Assembly (NCBI GenBank): GCA_050084515.1
Contig: CM114275.1
Coordinates: 12,462,001-12,526,000, forward strand
Reading direction: 5' to 3'
Length of the DNA stretch: 64,000 nucleotides
Source: Blasia pusilla
Lineage: Eukaryota > Marchantiophyta > Marchantiopsida > Blasiales
Under the pieces are notes generated by a model. It did not search any database, was not told where the DNA came from, and saw only the letters and a list, made by a program, of their open reading frames with translations. Both the position numbers and the translations under genes were made by a program. Numbering within the stretch: position 1 is the stretch's first letter; the number at the start of each line of letters is the position of its first letter. Below are positions 48,836 through 60,391 of the stretch, piece after piece.

Positions 48836-49190
48836 TGACCTCGCCAAATTGTCAAGTCATTTAGTAGGGTACTACCCAAAGTGCAATTAAAACCTACATA
48901 ACATCATAAATACATGAAATATATATTATATTTCAATTGATATCAACTTGATATAGCTCCAAGTTTTGTAAACTGTAATGCACCTTATGTAGTTGTTAGG
49001 AGGGATGGAGGACATGCATCCGGGGCAAGGCTCCTCACCCGAATCCCGAATCCTCATTTAGTAGGATTTCTTCCTTAACGATGAGTAAAATAGTGATGGA
49101 TATGGAGCCAAGGGCATCCACTTGCGATATTATTTGAACAGAGAGTGTGAAGGCGAGTGGAGTAGCGCATCTTCTTTTTTCAAATGTAGA
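48836..49190. other. No gene recognised
   Basis: AT-rich spacer between two gypsy-family fragments. Nothing recognisable. Confidence 0.5.
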
Positions 49191-49986
49191 GCATGATGTT
49201 GTAGATTATAGTGGGATGTATGTAGTAGAGGCAACCAGGGTTGTTGAGTAGCAACCATAGTTTGAGTCTTCTTCTTTCAATGAGGTCACAATGGAAACTT
49301 GGGAGCTTGTGGTCTCAAGCTGACATATGTATGAGGAGACAAAATGAGGATATAGCAATTGCCAAAAGGGCATAAGAGGTTTTTTGACTTTAATATGAGA
49401 GATTTTGTTGACCTTACAAGTATTCCAACATGGAGAGAGCCTTGATTCAAAGTAGGAGTACGTCATGACTTGTGGGAGGCATGAAACGTGAATTCACCGT
49501 ATGGAGAGTATTCATTTAACACAATCATATTGACAAAGAAGGATATGTATGGAGATAGGACAAATAGGCGAATGTGTGCATATTACTATCATATTAACCA
49601 ACATACGAGGTCAAATAGATACACCATACCTACTTGAGAGGAGATCTTTGATGCAACCAGGGATGCAAAGATCTTTGGTACTTTAGACCTCTATGCTAGA
49701 TATCATCAACTTCCTATCAGGATGGAGGACAAGGAGAAGACTAAATTTTGGGGGATAGATTGGCTTGGAAGAAATTTTATGTGCCAATGGAATTCTTATC
49801 TTATTATTGGGTCGAAGAACGCCCCTGATGACTTCCAAAGGCTCGTGGATAGGATTATTGTTGGTTTTGAGTATGTGCAACTTTACCTAAATGACATTAC
49901 CATGTGTAATTCCACAATTTTGGAGCATGTCCAATACTTGGAAGAGATGTTTTTAGAGTTGCAAGTACATGGACTTAAGCTACATC
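49191..49986 (+). pseudogene. Gypsy Z-family reverse transcriptase fragment cut by CACTA
   Basis: It aligns with 42,600-43,420. Frames are broken until 49,722-49,986, which reads DKEKTKFWGIDWLGRNFMCQ, NAPDDFQRLVDRIIVGFEYV and then YLND at 49,884-49,895, where the first catalytic Asp of YIDD has become Asn. The text ends at HGLKLHP, exactly where a CACTA terminus begins (49,987). The sister copy continues with the Pro-Arg/Lys-Cys segment at this point. Confidence 0.88.
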
Positions 49987-50006
49987 CACTAGTACAAAAA
50001 CCCCCT
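49987..50006 (+). repeat. CACTA left terminal sequence
   Basis: CACTAGTACAAAAACCCCCT starts the element. The 5-base CACTA signature followed by a purine/pyrimidine-biased tract is diagnostic of this superfamily. The three bases before it (ATC) would be the left target duplication; the partner cannot be tested. Confidence 0.85.
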
Positions 50007-50009
50007 CTG

Positions 50010-50460
50010 GATGACTTAAAAAAATGACTAGATGTTAGTCAAACCGGGCATGTATGACTAAGTAATTACTTAACAAGACTCTAGTAATAAAAATGACTCC
50101 TAGTTGTATAAGTTATTACTAAAACCGAGGGTAGTCATATCTGAGTCTCTTTTTTGTTACTCAACATAATCACTATATATGACTCCATCTAGTCATTTTT
50201 TATGACTAGGTTAAGTCATAAAAAATGACTAGACGAGTCATAAAAAATGACTAGACGAGTCATAAAAAATGACTAGACGAATCATAAAGAATGACTTGTC
50301 TAGTCATAAAGAATGACTAGACGAGAAATAAAGAATGACTAGACGATTCATTAAGAATGACTAGACGATTCATTAAGAATGACTAGACGAGTCAGTAATA
50401 ATGACTAGGCGAATCATTAAGAATGACTACTCACAGTAAGAAATAATGACTTCATGCGTC
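50010..50460. repeat. CACTA subterminal repeat array
   Basis: From about 50,190 to 50,460 a unit of about 22 bp, AAGAATGACTAGACGAGTCAT, is repeated roughly a dozen times with variants. Looser TGACT/AGTCA copies extend back to 50,010. Each unit holds an inverted ATGACT...AGTCAT pair, so it is itself a small palindrome. In En/Spm the tnpA protein binds such subterminal motifs to bring the ends together. Confidence 0.9.
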
Positions 50461-50882
50461 ACAAAAGAATGATGGAGTCATTAAAATAACTTTTCCATGT
50501 GATTTACAATCCTATTCATTAACAAACAATATCCAAATATGGTCTATACCAATCATTATGTATAACATATTGCTTTATTTCTGACAGAAATATGTAGATA
50601 AAATTGGCATTTTAGTCCATTTTGTATCTATGAATATGAATTATGTGAGAAAATTGAAATATTTACAAAACTTAGAGATACAAAGTGGCCTAGTCCGTCC
50701 GTGCGCTCACAGAAGAGCTTCAATGGAACCTGAACATGGAGATCACTCGACATACGAGAATGCGCTACCGCTGCGACTCCCGACTATTTCACCACTCGGG
50801 AAACTAGGGTTTTTCCCTATTTTTCTTCGTTTCTATTAATAGAAAAAATTTTACCGGGGCTGCACCCTGGGACCTCTGCAAC

Positions 50883-50909
50883 GCATCAGGGTGCCCCGCA
50901 CCCTGATGC
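50883..50909. repeat. Perfect 12-bp hairpin (GC-rich)
   Basis: GCATCAGGGTGC (50,883-50,894), loop CCC, exact complement GCACCCTGATGC (50,898-50,909). It lies in the non-coding region between the subterminal array and the tnpA-like gene. It is not followed by a T-run and plants do not use such terminators, so its role is unknown. Confidence 0.9.
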
Positions 50910-51648
50910 AATATAAGGTTAGATAATCCTAGTAACACTACTCCGTAAACCACCTACGTTAGATTACTATGACTCCTTCGACGTTTAAGTCGGAACCATC
51001 AATCTAGGCTTCTCCTCATACAAAGGGGGCCGATCAGATTAATGGTGCTCAAAGAAGTGGATATTGAGAATCCAAAAAATTAATCCTTCCTACCTATCTT
51101 CCCTACACCTATCACTACTTCTCTTACATCCATGCAATGGAGATACCAATATGTATTTGTTCTACAGTCCTAATGCTACCAACATCGTGTGAAAACATAC
51201 AAGCACATTACTCATGTACCAACCCATCCATGTTGTAGCATTTGATTTTCATAGTAAAAAATCCTTATCTATTGAAAGATACATCTAGAGAATGTTTCTT
51301 ACATCCAATTGTGGCCATAAGTCCAAAGCTACAAAGTGTATCCATACATCCTGAAATGGACTATTTTCTTACGTCAGAAGAATGCCTAGTGAATTATAGT
51401 GAATGATGCTCATCAATAGAAGAACACAAAATCTACTTCTCAATGCAAACTCCCCCTTTGATATTCTCAAAATTGAGACATGAAAATCCAGATACATCTC
51501 AATTGTCACACTTAAAACTAAAACACAAACATTAAGTTCCTCTACTTATGAGTACAAAAGTTACAAGGTATATGGAGATCGCCACACTTGAGAGGGATGT
51601 CAAAGGAAAGGTTTACTCAAAAATTCTACACACAAAGCGAAGGTGCTC
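50910..51648. other. CACTA non-coding region
   Basis: AT-rich text between the hairpin and the 3' end of the tnpA-like gene; probably untranslated. No other feature seen. Confidence 0.5.
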
Positions 51649-53705
51649 CTACTTCTGAGAAGGCATAAAAAGATGAGATGGCCATAACACTACACTATCA
51701 ATGGCATCTCCAACATAAATCTCCGGTGGATCGTCAACCATATTTGGAAATGGCAATACATATTTCTTCTTGCAGACCTCTCTCAAATGGAGAACGGAAT
51801 GCCCATCTGGAATGTCACGTCCATGGAAAGTAGAACAACCATCATGCAAGCTGCCATAACCTACAACCACAGAGGGGTTCTCACGTGACATCAATTGCTT
51901 CAACGCAAGCGCGACAGATTTCAACACCGGCTTGGTAGCCTCTCAGGTCCTCGTTCTGAGTGTCGCTCTTCTCACCACCATTGGCATTTTGCAGAAGATC
52001 CAAATGATCCAACTCCATGGGTCCATCACTCCCCAACATCCCTGCACTCTCCTCATTCTCCTCTAAAAATACTGTGGCCTCCAAATTGCATCTCCGCGAT
52101 GTCCTATCCTGGCGTTTGCCTACAACAGCCACGGCCTCATCTGTGGTCTCTACAATCAGAATCAACAAGAAACTTTAACTAACTTTTGAAATAGATCATG
52201 ATTTTTAGCAACTTCAAAGTAAAGTGCACAACATCACTCTAAACTCACATACCTTAACTCAAAGGGTCATCCGCAAACACAGTAGCATTAACCTCTTTTG
52301 TGCCTCCCTTTTTCTTTGGACCACTTGGTGCAATGCCAAAATTTTTATCTAGTCCTCTTATTGTATGAACATCCTTGGCAACATGTGGAAGAACTAGAGG
52401 CGAAGGCACAATAGTCACCACCTCCGGAGAGGGTACACTCTCCCTTGAAGGTGGTCCGGTGATTGGGTGAGGAGAGGATACACTCAACGGCATAGAGGCA
52501 AGTGTTCCACTAGGAGTAGGGTCTCGATTACTAACTCCATAAGGAGATGATACAACTCTTGGATTTTCCGATCTCTCCTTGGAACCCCTTATGTCCTCAT
52601 GGTCCCTTCTCAAGCTCATGGAAATCAATTCCATCAACTTTGTGAAGTTCTCTTGTTGATTAGCAAGAGCAGTCTGTATGCTTGCATCTAGCACGTCCAA
52701 GCTACTAGAGAATGCATCCATGCGATCAATTATGTAAGTCACAGACTCAGGAAACAACTCCTCCATAGACTTTAATCAGGCAGAGATCTCTGTCACCTCA
52801 GATGTTCTTGTAGCCTGAAATACAAGACCTGGATCTTAGTTTTTATCAACAAGCCTGTACTAGAAATACACTAGATTCACCTCTACTCTAAAGCAACCAA
52901 ATGCAAATACCTGCTTTGACACTGTACTTGTACCATAACCCTTCGGTTCTTTGCCTCCTCATGCACCTACGCCTTAGTAGGGGTTTGCCCCTTCTCTTTT
53001 CTCTATAACACATGTTACACCAACCAAGTTCAGTCTATCAAACAAAAATTGCAAAACTATATGCATGGTGGTAATAGAAATTAAAGATGGGTCCATTCAA
53101 TATTATTCATACCAGGCCCTCTACAATTGGTGCATTCCCTTTTCTTCCTGCAGGGTTTGGATTAGTCACCGCTGCCCGTGCTTTGGACATCTGCTCACTC
53201 TTTGTCTTTGCACTCTCGCTCATGAAGTGCGTAAGTAATCTCCCCCATTGGTTGGGGTCTACATGAGGTGGTGGGGCCACTTTCTTGCCTCCTCCAGCTT
53301 CTTTCCATATCTGCCGCAATCTAACTCTCTCCATCTTGAGTATTCGTAGAACATATTCCTCCAAACATGGAACAGCCACTCCATTGCCATTGTTTCCAAC
53401 ATAATCCCATCTAGCAGAAATATCACTCAATACCGAATTCCAATCCTTTGAGTGTTGGTCTGAAAAATTGACAATGGAGATGTCAAGCCATTGCAAAACC
53501 TCAGCTCTAAAATCTGCATGCCACAAATTCTTTCCTTCTGAAGTTGAATGATCCAACCAGAGTTGTTCACACCCACTGTGCCGACCTTCACCCCCTCGCC
53601 TTGTACACTGCTCTCAGTCACTGAGTTTGGTATGTATGTTGTCCCTACGCTTGCCCGTTGCAAGCCTAGAGTCGTATAGTTTGCTACACACATGAATATC
53701 TTCAT
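51649..53705 (-). pseudogene. Ptta/En/Spm-type transposase (tnpA-like)
   Basis: Minus-strand pieces in order: 53,705-53,427, 53,556-53,107, 52,766-52,254, 52,168-51,881 and 51,927-51,649. The 53,556-53,107 piece has the family's conserved region: VRLRQIWKEAGG, PPHVDPNQWGRLLTHFMS and KSEQMSKARAAVTNPNPAGR. The last piece has VGDAIDSVVLWPSHL, matching the GDA...WP motif at the C-terminus of Ptta/En/Spm proteins. Between them is a Ser/Pro-rich linker. In CACTA elements this second protein binds the subterminal repeats. Pieces may be exons; splice sites were not resolved and some frame changes may be real lesions. Confidence 0.8.
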
Positions 53706-54846
53706 TCAAGACTACATCCCACTTTGCAAATCTTTGTGCCTACAAACAGACTTGTACATCGATGTCAGGTCACTTACTAATTAGTGAAAACACGAGGAAG
53801 AAATTGTCCAAATAGGGAGGATACTTCTCTATATATATGTGACTTGCTATTACCTGTACCCTTTGTTATTTGCACTCCTTGAGTGGGTCCTAGCCCCAAC
53901 CATTGAGGTTGTCCATACATTTTTGGAGTGCTATTATCAAGTCCATAAAGGTATTGGCTACTTCCAAACCGATCTTGACTATTTAGCACCGCATGATAGG
54001 GTCCCTCGGTGTAGTTGGAGAATCCACCCTGCATAGAGTCTACACATGACATATATGTCATTGTAGTGTAGACACATCACACAACCTTCCCACCATCATC
54101 CTATGATGTATAATGAAAGAGAAATTTGAGATTGCAAATGGATAGATTTGTACTATTCCACCCTTGCCACGTTGGACAATATCCACCGTATAACGAACTT
54201 GGCTTGGAGTTATGTGAATAGGGTCCATCTCTACCACCTTGAGACATGATTGCCTATCCCTATCCACTATATTGTACACCCACTTGCTATTTGAGAGGAA
54301 TACAACTGTCAGGTACACGCCCGGGTGCAACATCCCTTGCCCAAGTAGCTTGCCCCCCCAAGTGTCCCTTTCTGCCAATGCAATGCAACCCGCCAATTGG
54401 AGACAATTTTTTTCAAATGCCACTAACCTTGAAACACAATTGTAGACACACATCTTGTCTAATTGAAACAGAGAAATTACTTGCTTCTTCTTTCCCCCAA
54501 CAGTTGATGGACATGGCTCCTTAGGAGCGGGAAGCTCATCTGAGCCTGATTGATCCTCTTCACCAAAGTATGCAACAAACTCTGGATCACAAGTGGGAGA
54601 TTCTACATCTACAGTGTGAGCATCAATGTCATTAGTAGATTCTGCCATCGATGGCAATACCTTTCCAAGCAATTGAGAGCTCCTCCTCTTCGGTCTAAGA
54701 TGGAGAGGCTCCCTCTTTGCAAGTCGTGGGGCACGTACTTGCTTAGAACAATCCTCCGCGCTGCACATTAGAACAAGTTTTTCAAGAACATGAATTAAGC
54801 ACAATGCTTTTGATTCATTCATAAAGGCCCAGACCTGTGTGCTCAA
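53706..54846 (-). pseudogene. Unidentified CACTA-internal coding region
   Basis: A long frame at 54,846-54,058 (262 codons) and a shorter one at 54,061-53,777 lie between TNP2 and the tnpA-like region. The long one has a basic stretch (KREPLHLRPKRRSSQ), an acidic stretch (FVAYFGEEDQSGSDELP) and a folded-looking half (VSRLVAFEKNCLQLAGCIAL, GMLHPGVYLTVVFLSNSKWV). It may be the N-terminal part of the tnpA-like protein, since such proteins carry variable N-termini. No named domain is recognised. Confidence 0.5.
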
Positions 54847-55046
54847 TATGTCTAAGCTTACAATTCAACGCCTCTCTGTTTGAGTTCTTCCGCCAATTCC
54901 TTAAGGCGTCTGTTCACATAAGCCGCGCAAGCCTTCACAGGGTCACACGTTTCATTCAAATTTCCCATCAAAGACCTTAAAAAAAAAAAACTTGCATGTC
55001 CCATGAACCCATGCCCAACGACAGAGCATACCAAACAAACATTTCT

Positions 55047-56796
55047 TTAAGAACCCATGGCATCATTAAGTTCTGCAGCAATCTCAAGGTTGCCTTCCCA
55101 TCTTTCTACCCTCATCAATGGTACATACTTACTATCAATAGTTGTGACAGGTGGAACCATTCGATTGGGAGCTTCAAAACCCCCATGGCCAACTAAACTG
55201 AACTCCAAAGTATTACTTGATACCCTACGATTCCTCGCTTGCTTGTGGCACACTACTCGCCATTTGGGTGATTCCTCCACGTCTAGGAAAAAAGCATGTT
55301 CAATCTGACTAGGGAATACAAAAGGTTTAGACCATTTAGGTTGCATTTGCTTGATGCTAGTAAGAATCCATCACTATCACGCTTCATTGTAGTCCTAGTC
55401 CCGCGCCAATCTGGTCGCACCCAAGTCCCTTTCATGAGAATGATAGGATTGGATGTGTTCCCGAAGTCCAATTTCCATATGTCAATTAGCTCTCCTATGT
55501 ATCCCATTTGCATCCATCCTCTATCTTGGTGATTGCTCATTTGCTCGAATACAGATATCAACCCTGAATCATATGTGACAAAATGATCGTGACTTTGATC
55601 TACCTCACGAAAGTGGTTTCCATAGGCTTGCATTCTCTTGTAAGCTAAGACGGACATTCAAGGTGGAGCAGACACAAGGTGGACATCTCGGTCCATATTT
55701 TGGTGTAATGCAAAATGCTCCCGGATTGCCAATCGAATCCATTTTGTGAATGATGGAAAGCCCCCCGCACCGCCCCCAATATGTGGATTTTTTCTCCATA
55801 TTATATTTCCTGTAGAGGTCATGCCATTATTAGCCGACCGGTATCTGGTGAGCGATGACATAAAAAAAATTAGGAAGCTAAATAAATGCAACAACATGTA
55901 GGCTTCAGTCATTCAACCCTTTACTTACCTCCACTATGGTTGCATTACACTAGTGTTTTGCAACACACATTCATGAGCCATCTGCCAAATATGCCTCGGC
56001 AATTGCAATGGGGAACCTCTTCCTTGAAAAACTTCACCTACCGCTCCTTCATCTTCCTGAGCTTGCCATATCCTAGCCTTAACATGTTCAAACCCCGCCA
56101 TATACTCTGTCAAATATCCCAAGGTCTCGTGTGAAACGCAACTCGTTGCCATGCTAGCCTAGGCCTATATTTTGTCAGGACGTGGTCTTTCAAGACTTTC
56201 ATAAAACACTCCTGTGGAAACATCCACCTCGTATAAACAAGCCTGTATTGTCCACGCTCTTCCACAACATGGATAACGAGATGAGTCATGACATCAAAGA
56301 AGGCGGGAGGAAAATGGATATCCAAATTGCACAACAATTGTGCCACATCATCTTTGAGCTTGGGAAAGCTTGCTGGATCAAAGACCTTCATACATATACG
56401 ACCAAACACCTTGCACAATCGCATGATTGCATTACGAATTGACTTTTGCATCAATCCCCTTAAGCATACAGGAAATGTTTTTTGCATAAGCACATGGTAA
56501 TTGTGTGTCTTCATACTACCGAGTTTCTTGTTTTTTACATTCTTTTTGAAGGCACCAGCATAGCCAGTCGGAACTCTCAAAGATTGAAGCCTTGAAAGAA
56601 ACGTTCTCCACTCCGTGTTTGTACAAACATAAGGTGCATGGTATTTCAATACCACATTGGGTCTGTTCTCATCATCCTTCAACCACAATTGAGACCGTAT
56701 CCTCCTCTCTTGGAGATCCAATCGCATTGTTGTTGTGTCCTTCTCCCCAGAAAGGAAACTCAATAGGCTCTCGCATACCTTTTCTCAATATGCATT
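55047..56796 (-). pseudogene. TNP2 transposase, C-terminal half (DUF4218 and DUF4216 regions)
   Basis: The frame 56,763-56,110 has the DUF4218 signature: TTTMRLDLQERRIRSQLW, MKTHNYHVLMQKTFPVCLRG, CNLDIHFPPAFFDVMTHLVI and VYTRWMFPQECFMKVLKDHV. 56,152-55,934 continues it (GFEHVKARIWQAQEDEGAVG). Then 55,912-55,658, 55,657-55,283 and 55,346-55,047 carry the DUF4216 region: GYIGELIDIWKLDFGNTSNP, ILMKGTWVRPDWRG and FVFPSQIEHAFFLDVEES. TNP2 is the catalytic transposase of CACTA elements. A one-base deletion separates MHIEK (at about 56,790) from ESLLSFLSGEKD. Confidence 0.9.
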
Positions 56797-56802
56797 ACGT
56801 TG

Positions 56803-58181
56803 TCGTATAGTAAAATCAACCAGTGTGTAAACTCCTTCGTCATTAAGTGTTAGATAGAGTTTCATTAAGTAAATTGGCTTAGAAAAAGGAGATTCTTATG
56901 TTTAAACCTCTTTATGGTGCCTCTTTTATGCGGGCCCAACTTTAGGAAAAGGAGGTAATAAATAAAAGATGACTTTATAAAAGTAAAGTAGTTGCTTTAA
57001 TGAAAAGCAAAAGTAGTCTTGGTTGGTGGCTAGGTTAGTTGGGGTAATTTGGAAAATATCATATGGGTAAAAGAGGATATTTTGGAAGAGATAAGAGGAA
57101 ATCTACTTGTGTCAAAATGTGATTGGCTAAGCCTTGAGAGGAAGCCATGTGCACAAGATAAGATAAGCTCTATTTCGTACTCTTGTGGATCCCTTGTGAG
57201 TATATAAAAGGAGGGACCTTGAAGGGTTCATCACCTTCTATTCCACATCTTGAGTCTCTCTTGAGTGTATGGCTTTGGGATTGCTTGCTCTTCCAATGAG
57301 AGTGGATCACCCCTCTTGGGAGAGTAACTTGACCATGGTCTATTCTTCGAGAGGTTTCTAGAGTGTGATGTGTGTGTGTGTGTGTGGGGATGAGAGGTTT
57401 GTCACCTTAGAAGAGTTTAGTCATAATAAAATAGCGGATGTTTTGGCTTGTTACTTTCCCAATAAGAGTGGATTACCCCTATTGGGAGAATAACTCTGCC
57501 AAAACCCATTCTTGAGGAGAGTAGAGAATGTCTGTCAAGCATGGATAGGGGTGGAGCACGAGTTGTGCCCGACTTTCCTTTCCTCAATCCTTACCATGTT
57601 AAGGTACTCTTTGTGGATAGGCACCGGTTCACTCGCTATTTAGTTTATCACTTTGGGAAGGCGTTCATGAACCATGCCATGCAATCTCCAACGCCGGTGA
57701 TTCTTCCTATCGTCACATATGGGAGGACATGGGATTGTACTTTGTATGTCCTTATATAGCGATCCATGGATGTCAATAGGCCTGCTCAAGTAGGGTTTAA
57801 CACTAGTTGTGCTATCTTTCTTGTATACAAGCGTAAAATAGTTTATAGGGATTTTATAGTTAGGAATTTCGGGGTCCGATGTTACGAAGAAGTGATCGCC
57901 TCGGCACTTCCATTTGTGATACCTGTCGTGAGAGAATGGAGAGTGTACATCATAATTTTGTATTGAAAAAGGAGAACTTATTAGAGAGTTCACCTTGCAT
58001 CGACCGCATCTACCGCAGCTAGAAGGCCCGCCCTTGCTCGAAGAAAGGCTCTCGACACGACAACGTCTAGATTATGTTCGCTAGGGTCAAACTCTTGTTA
58101 CACCACATATGACAACCATGAGTACAAATGGATGATAAACGAGCCTCAATTTGAGAAAGCATATGGTGTGGCAAATATTAG
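56803..58181 (+). mobile_element. 1,379-bp insertion in TNP2, class unknown
   Basis: Flanked by a 6-bp direct repeat ACGTTG (56,797-56,802 and 58,182-58,187). Removing the insert and one repeat joins TNP2 in frame from LLRNV to MHIEK, so it interrupts a conserved segment and arrived after the host element. The insert has a TATA-like TATATAAAAG (57,201-57,210), two related foldback motifs (57,293-57,329; 57,457-57,493) that each contain AGAGTGGAT.ACCCCT, and one plus-strand frame of 141 codons (57,541-57,966) with a single TAG at 57,757-57,759. Its ends show no inverted repeats and no TG/CA. A solo LTR or non-autonomous element is possible. No intron: the minus strand lacks an AG acceptor at the junction. 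Confidence 0.8.
57541..57966 (+). pseudogene. Unidentified frame inside the TNP2 insert
   Basis: One frame of about 141 codons with a single in-frame TAG. Visible segments: VVPDFPFLNPYHVKVLFVDR, YLVYHFGKAFMNHAM, then VYRDFIVRNFGVRCYEEVIA. It lies about 330 bp downstream of the TATA-like box. I do not recognise the family; a minus-strand frame of similar length overlaps it, so it may not be coding. Confidence 0.3.
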
Positions 58182-59281
58182 ACGTTGCGTAAGAGCGGAT
58201 GGATGACATAGATTACCCGCCAGTCGTCCAACTCCACATCAAGTATGCTCTGCCGTTTCACACCATATCTCTGTCCCGGATCTCGTTGAGCATTTGGAGC
58301 TTCTATAACTTGGCGTTCGGGTCCCCCCTCTAAACCCCCACATGTGCCTCTTTCCATGTCGTACATGGTCTTTTGGTATCCCCAATCCAGAACTTCCTCT
58401 TTACTGACTCGTGGAGGTGGACCACGAAGCTCTCGAGCATTGTTGAATTGAACTATCTGTGACGCCCTATGTCTGTAAGGATGATCTTGTGGGAGGAAAC
58501 GTTGATGTCTAGTGTATTTCATGCTCCTCAAAGGTCTGGAATGCTCACCTGTGAAATTGGGGCCACATGCAAGTCAAGCCAAATACCCCTTTGTTGCCTA
58601 ACCTGAAATCATGCCGTGGGTTGGATAATCTCCCAAATTCAATACCAATTGGGCTTGTAGCCTAAATGGGTTTGGTCTCCCAACCCATTGCACCACATCA
58701 TGGATCCAAATGCCTTCGTACCACAAGCGCTTCAACTCATCCACAAGAGGAGCTATCCAAACGTCTATATTCCTAGAAAGAGCATATTGTGGGCCCAGAA
58801 TAAGCAAAACCAATAAGAAAAAAAGCTTCTTAGTAGTCAACCACGAAGGGAGGTTGTAATTTAGCAGGGTTACACGCCAGCAAGAATATTCATTTTCTTG
58901 TCTCTGAATGGATTGACTCTATCAGTCAAGAGGCCAACTCTCACATTCCTTGTCTCGCTTGCAAACTCTGGCCATCTCCGGTCGATGAGTCTCCAATGTT
59001 TTTGAATCTCCGATGTGCCGCTGCAAGCCATCGATACTCTTGTTCTTGGCTGTCTAAGTCATCAACTTTGAAATTTTTGGGCTCTTGTACATCCCTTTCA
59101 ATCTAGGAATGATTTCAAAATGTCGAAGTACCTTTGTACGCTGCATGGAATTGCCCACATTCCTATACCTTTTTTGTCCACATACTGGGCAACTTGATTG
59201 ATTTGCATGCTCTCCTCTGAAGAGCACATGGCCATCAGGGCAAGCATGAATGGAACTGTAATTCAATGCAAGACTTGACAA
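58182..59281 (-). pseudogene. TNP2 transposase, N-terminal half
   Basis: Minus-strand pieces 59,281-59,054, 58,840-58,598 and 58,531-58,188 follow the TNP2 order. First is a CxxC finger region: SIHACPDGHVLFRGEHANQS, then CPVCGQKRYRN, followed by HFEIIPRLKGMYKS. Next comes ILGPQYALSRNIDVWIAPLV, DELKRLWYEGIW and LVLNLGDYPTHGMISG. Then RHQRFLPQDHPYRHRA, RGPPPRVSKEEVLDWG and the segment ending HPLLRNV at the insertion point. Gaps between pieces correspond to short broken stretches. The catalytic core cannot be judged intact. Confidence 0.9.
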
Positions 59282-59988
59282 TAATTTAGTTGTATCTCGT
59301 ACTTATTGCCAAGAGCCGTATTCCTGATAGGAAAGATTGTTGTCTTCATGAATGCAAGTAACCTTGAAACAAACACAATTGGGACACCATGATTCCTACA
59401 CATGTTCATCAACATGAGAACAAAGGCCAACTTTGTACACTTAGAGCCATGGAACAGAGGCCTTCATGCATCAGCAACAGTTTCATTCGACCCAAACATC
59501 CATCCTTGCTCGTCCTCTTCTTGCCCAATATCGTCTACGTCCTCTCCAGCCTTTTTGACTGCATCAATGATGTCTTCCATGCTCTCAACATCATCATAGA
59601 ATGCATCAAGATCTTAGAAGATGTCACGGACCATTCGTTGCACATCAATCCCATAATCAACACTATCACCTTCAGCATCAACCCCATCATCACGGTTATT
59701 GTCTTCAAACTCCTTGGGTGTGGTACCTGCCTCACCCGCATCTCGGGCATCGAGGTTGCCCATTGCTTGTCCCAAAAATTGTGCATGTCTAGCCGCATTG
59801 GCAATGTTCGATGCGGAACTCCACTCTTCATCCGACGAGTCCTCATCGCGTAGAACTCCACAAACTCTTTTTTCTCGATGCCTTCCGTGTTTCTGAAGGT
59901 GAGTGAAAACATTCCGCAAGGCAAGTGTGCGAGACCCATTGCAAGCTACACAAGGACATCCCATCCTTGCACTTCTAGAGTGTCCCAC
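59282..59988 (-). pseudogene. Transposase-associated domain and linker to TNP2
   Basis: The frame 59,988-59,614 begins MGHSRSARMGCPCVACNGSR and continues VFTHLQKHGRHREK, the Cys-x-Cys...His pattern of the transposase-associated domain found at the N-terminus of plant TNP2 proteins. An acidic linker follows (RDEDSSDEEWSS, EFEDNNRDDGVDAEGDSVDY). After a stop near 59,612 the text continues with LFHGSKCTKLAFVLMLMNMC, the segment that normally precedes the TNP2 finger. A parallel frame (59,939-59,535) is a shadow. Confidence 0.85.
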
Positions 59989-60391
59989 TAGAACTTGCTC
60001 CCGATCCGAAAGTTTGGAATCACGAGCTGTGATCCGTTTTGGATGTTGTAATGATAACCTGCTTGTTCTCGGTCGGAAGCAATGTGGAGGATTTCATGTG
60101 GGTGCATAATAATGAGCATTTTGCTCCCAGTAGGGAGAGCTAGGTGGGACATCCATGAAACCCTAAAGATACCAGACTTCACTATCAACCATTAAAAAAA
60201 TATGTTTATAAACTTATAAGGTGGTAATAAAAATGCGCGAGGTTGCTAATATTCCCCACCTTTATACAATTGATTGGCCAACTTGGAATGTAGTCACTGC
60301 ATGTGGTCATATTCAAGCAGCGAGGTATTAAGGCAAGATCAATGAGACAGAACCAACATTGAATACAAAAAAACATGTCTTAGTACACGGT

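Noticed and set aside
56803-58181. Interpretation of the TNP2 interruption as an intron
   Set aside because: On the minus strand a GT can be placed at the left junction but there is no AG at the other end, and a 6-bp direct repeat flanks the segment.
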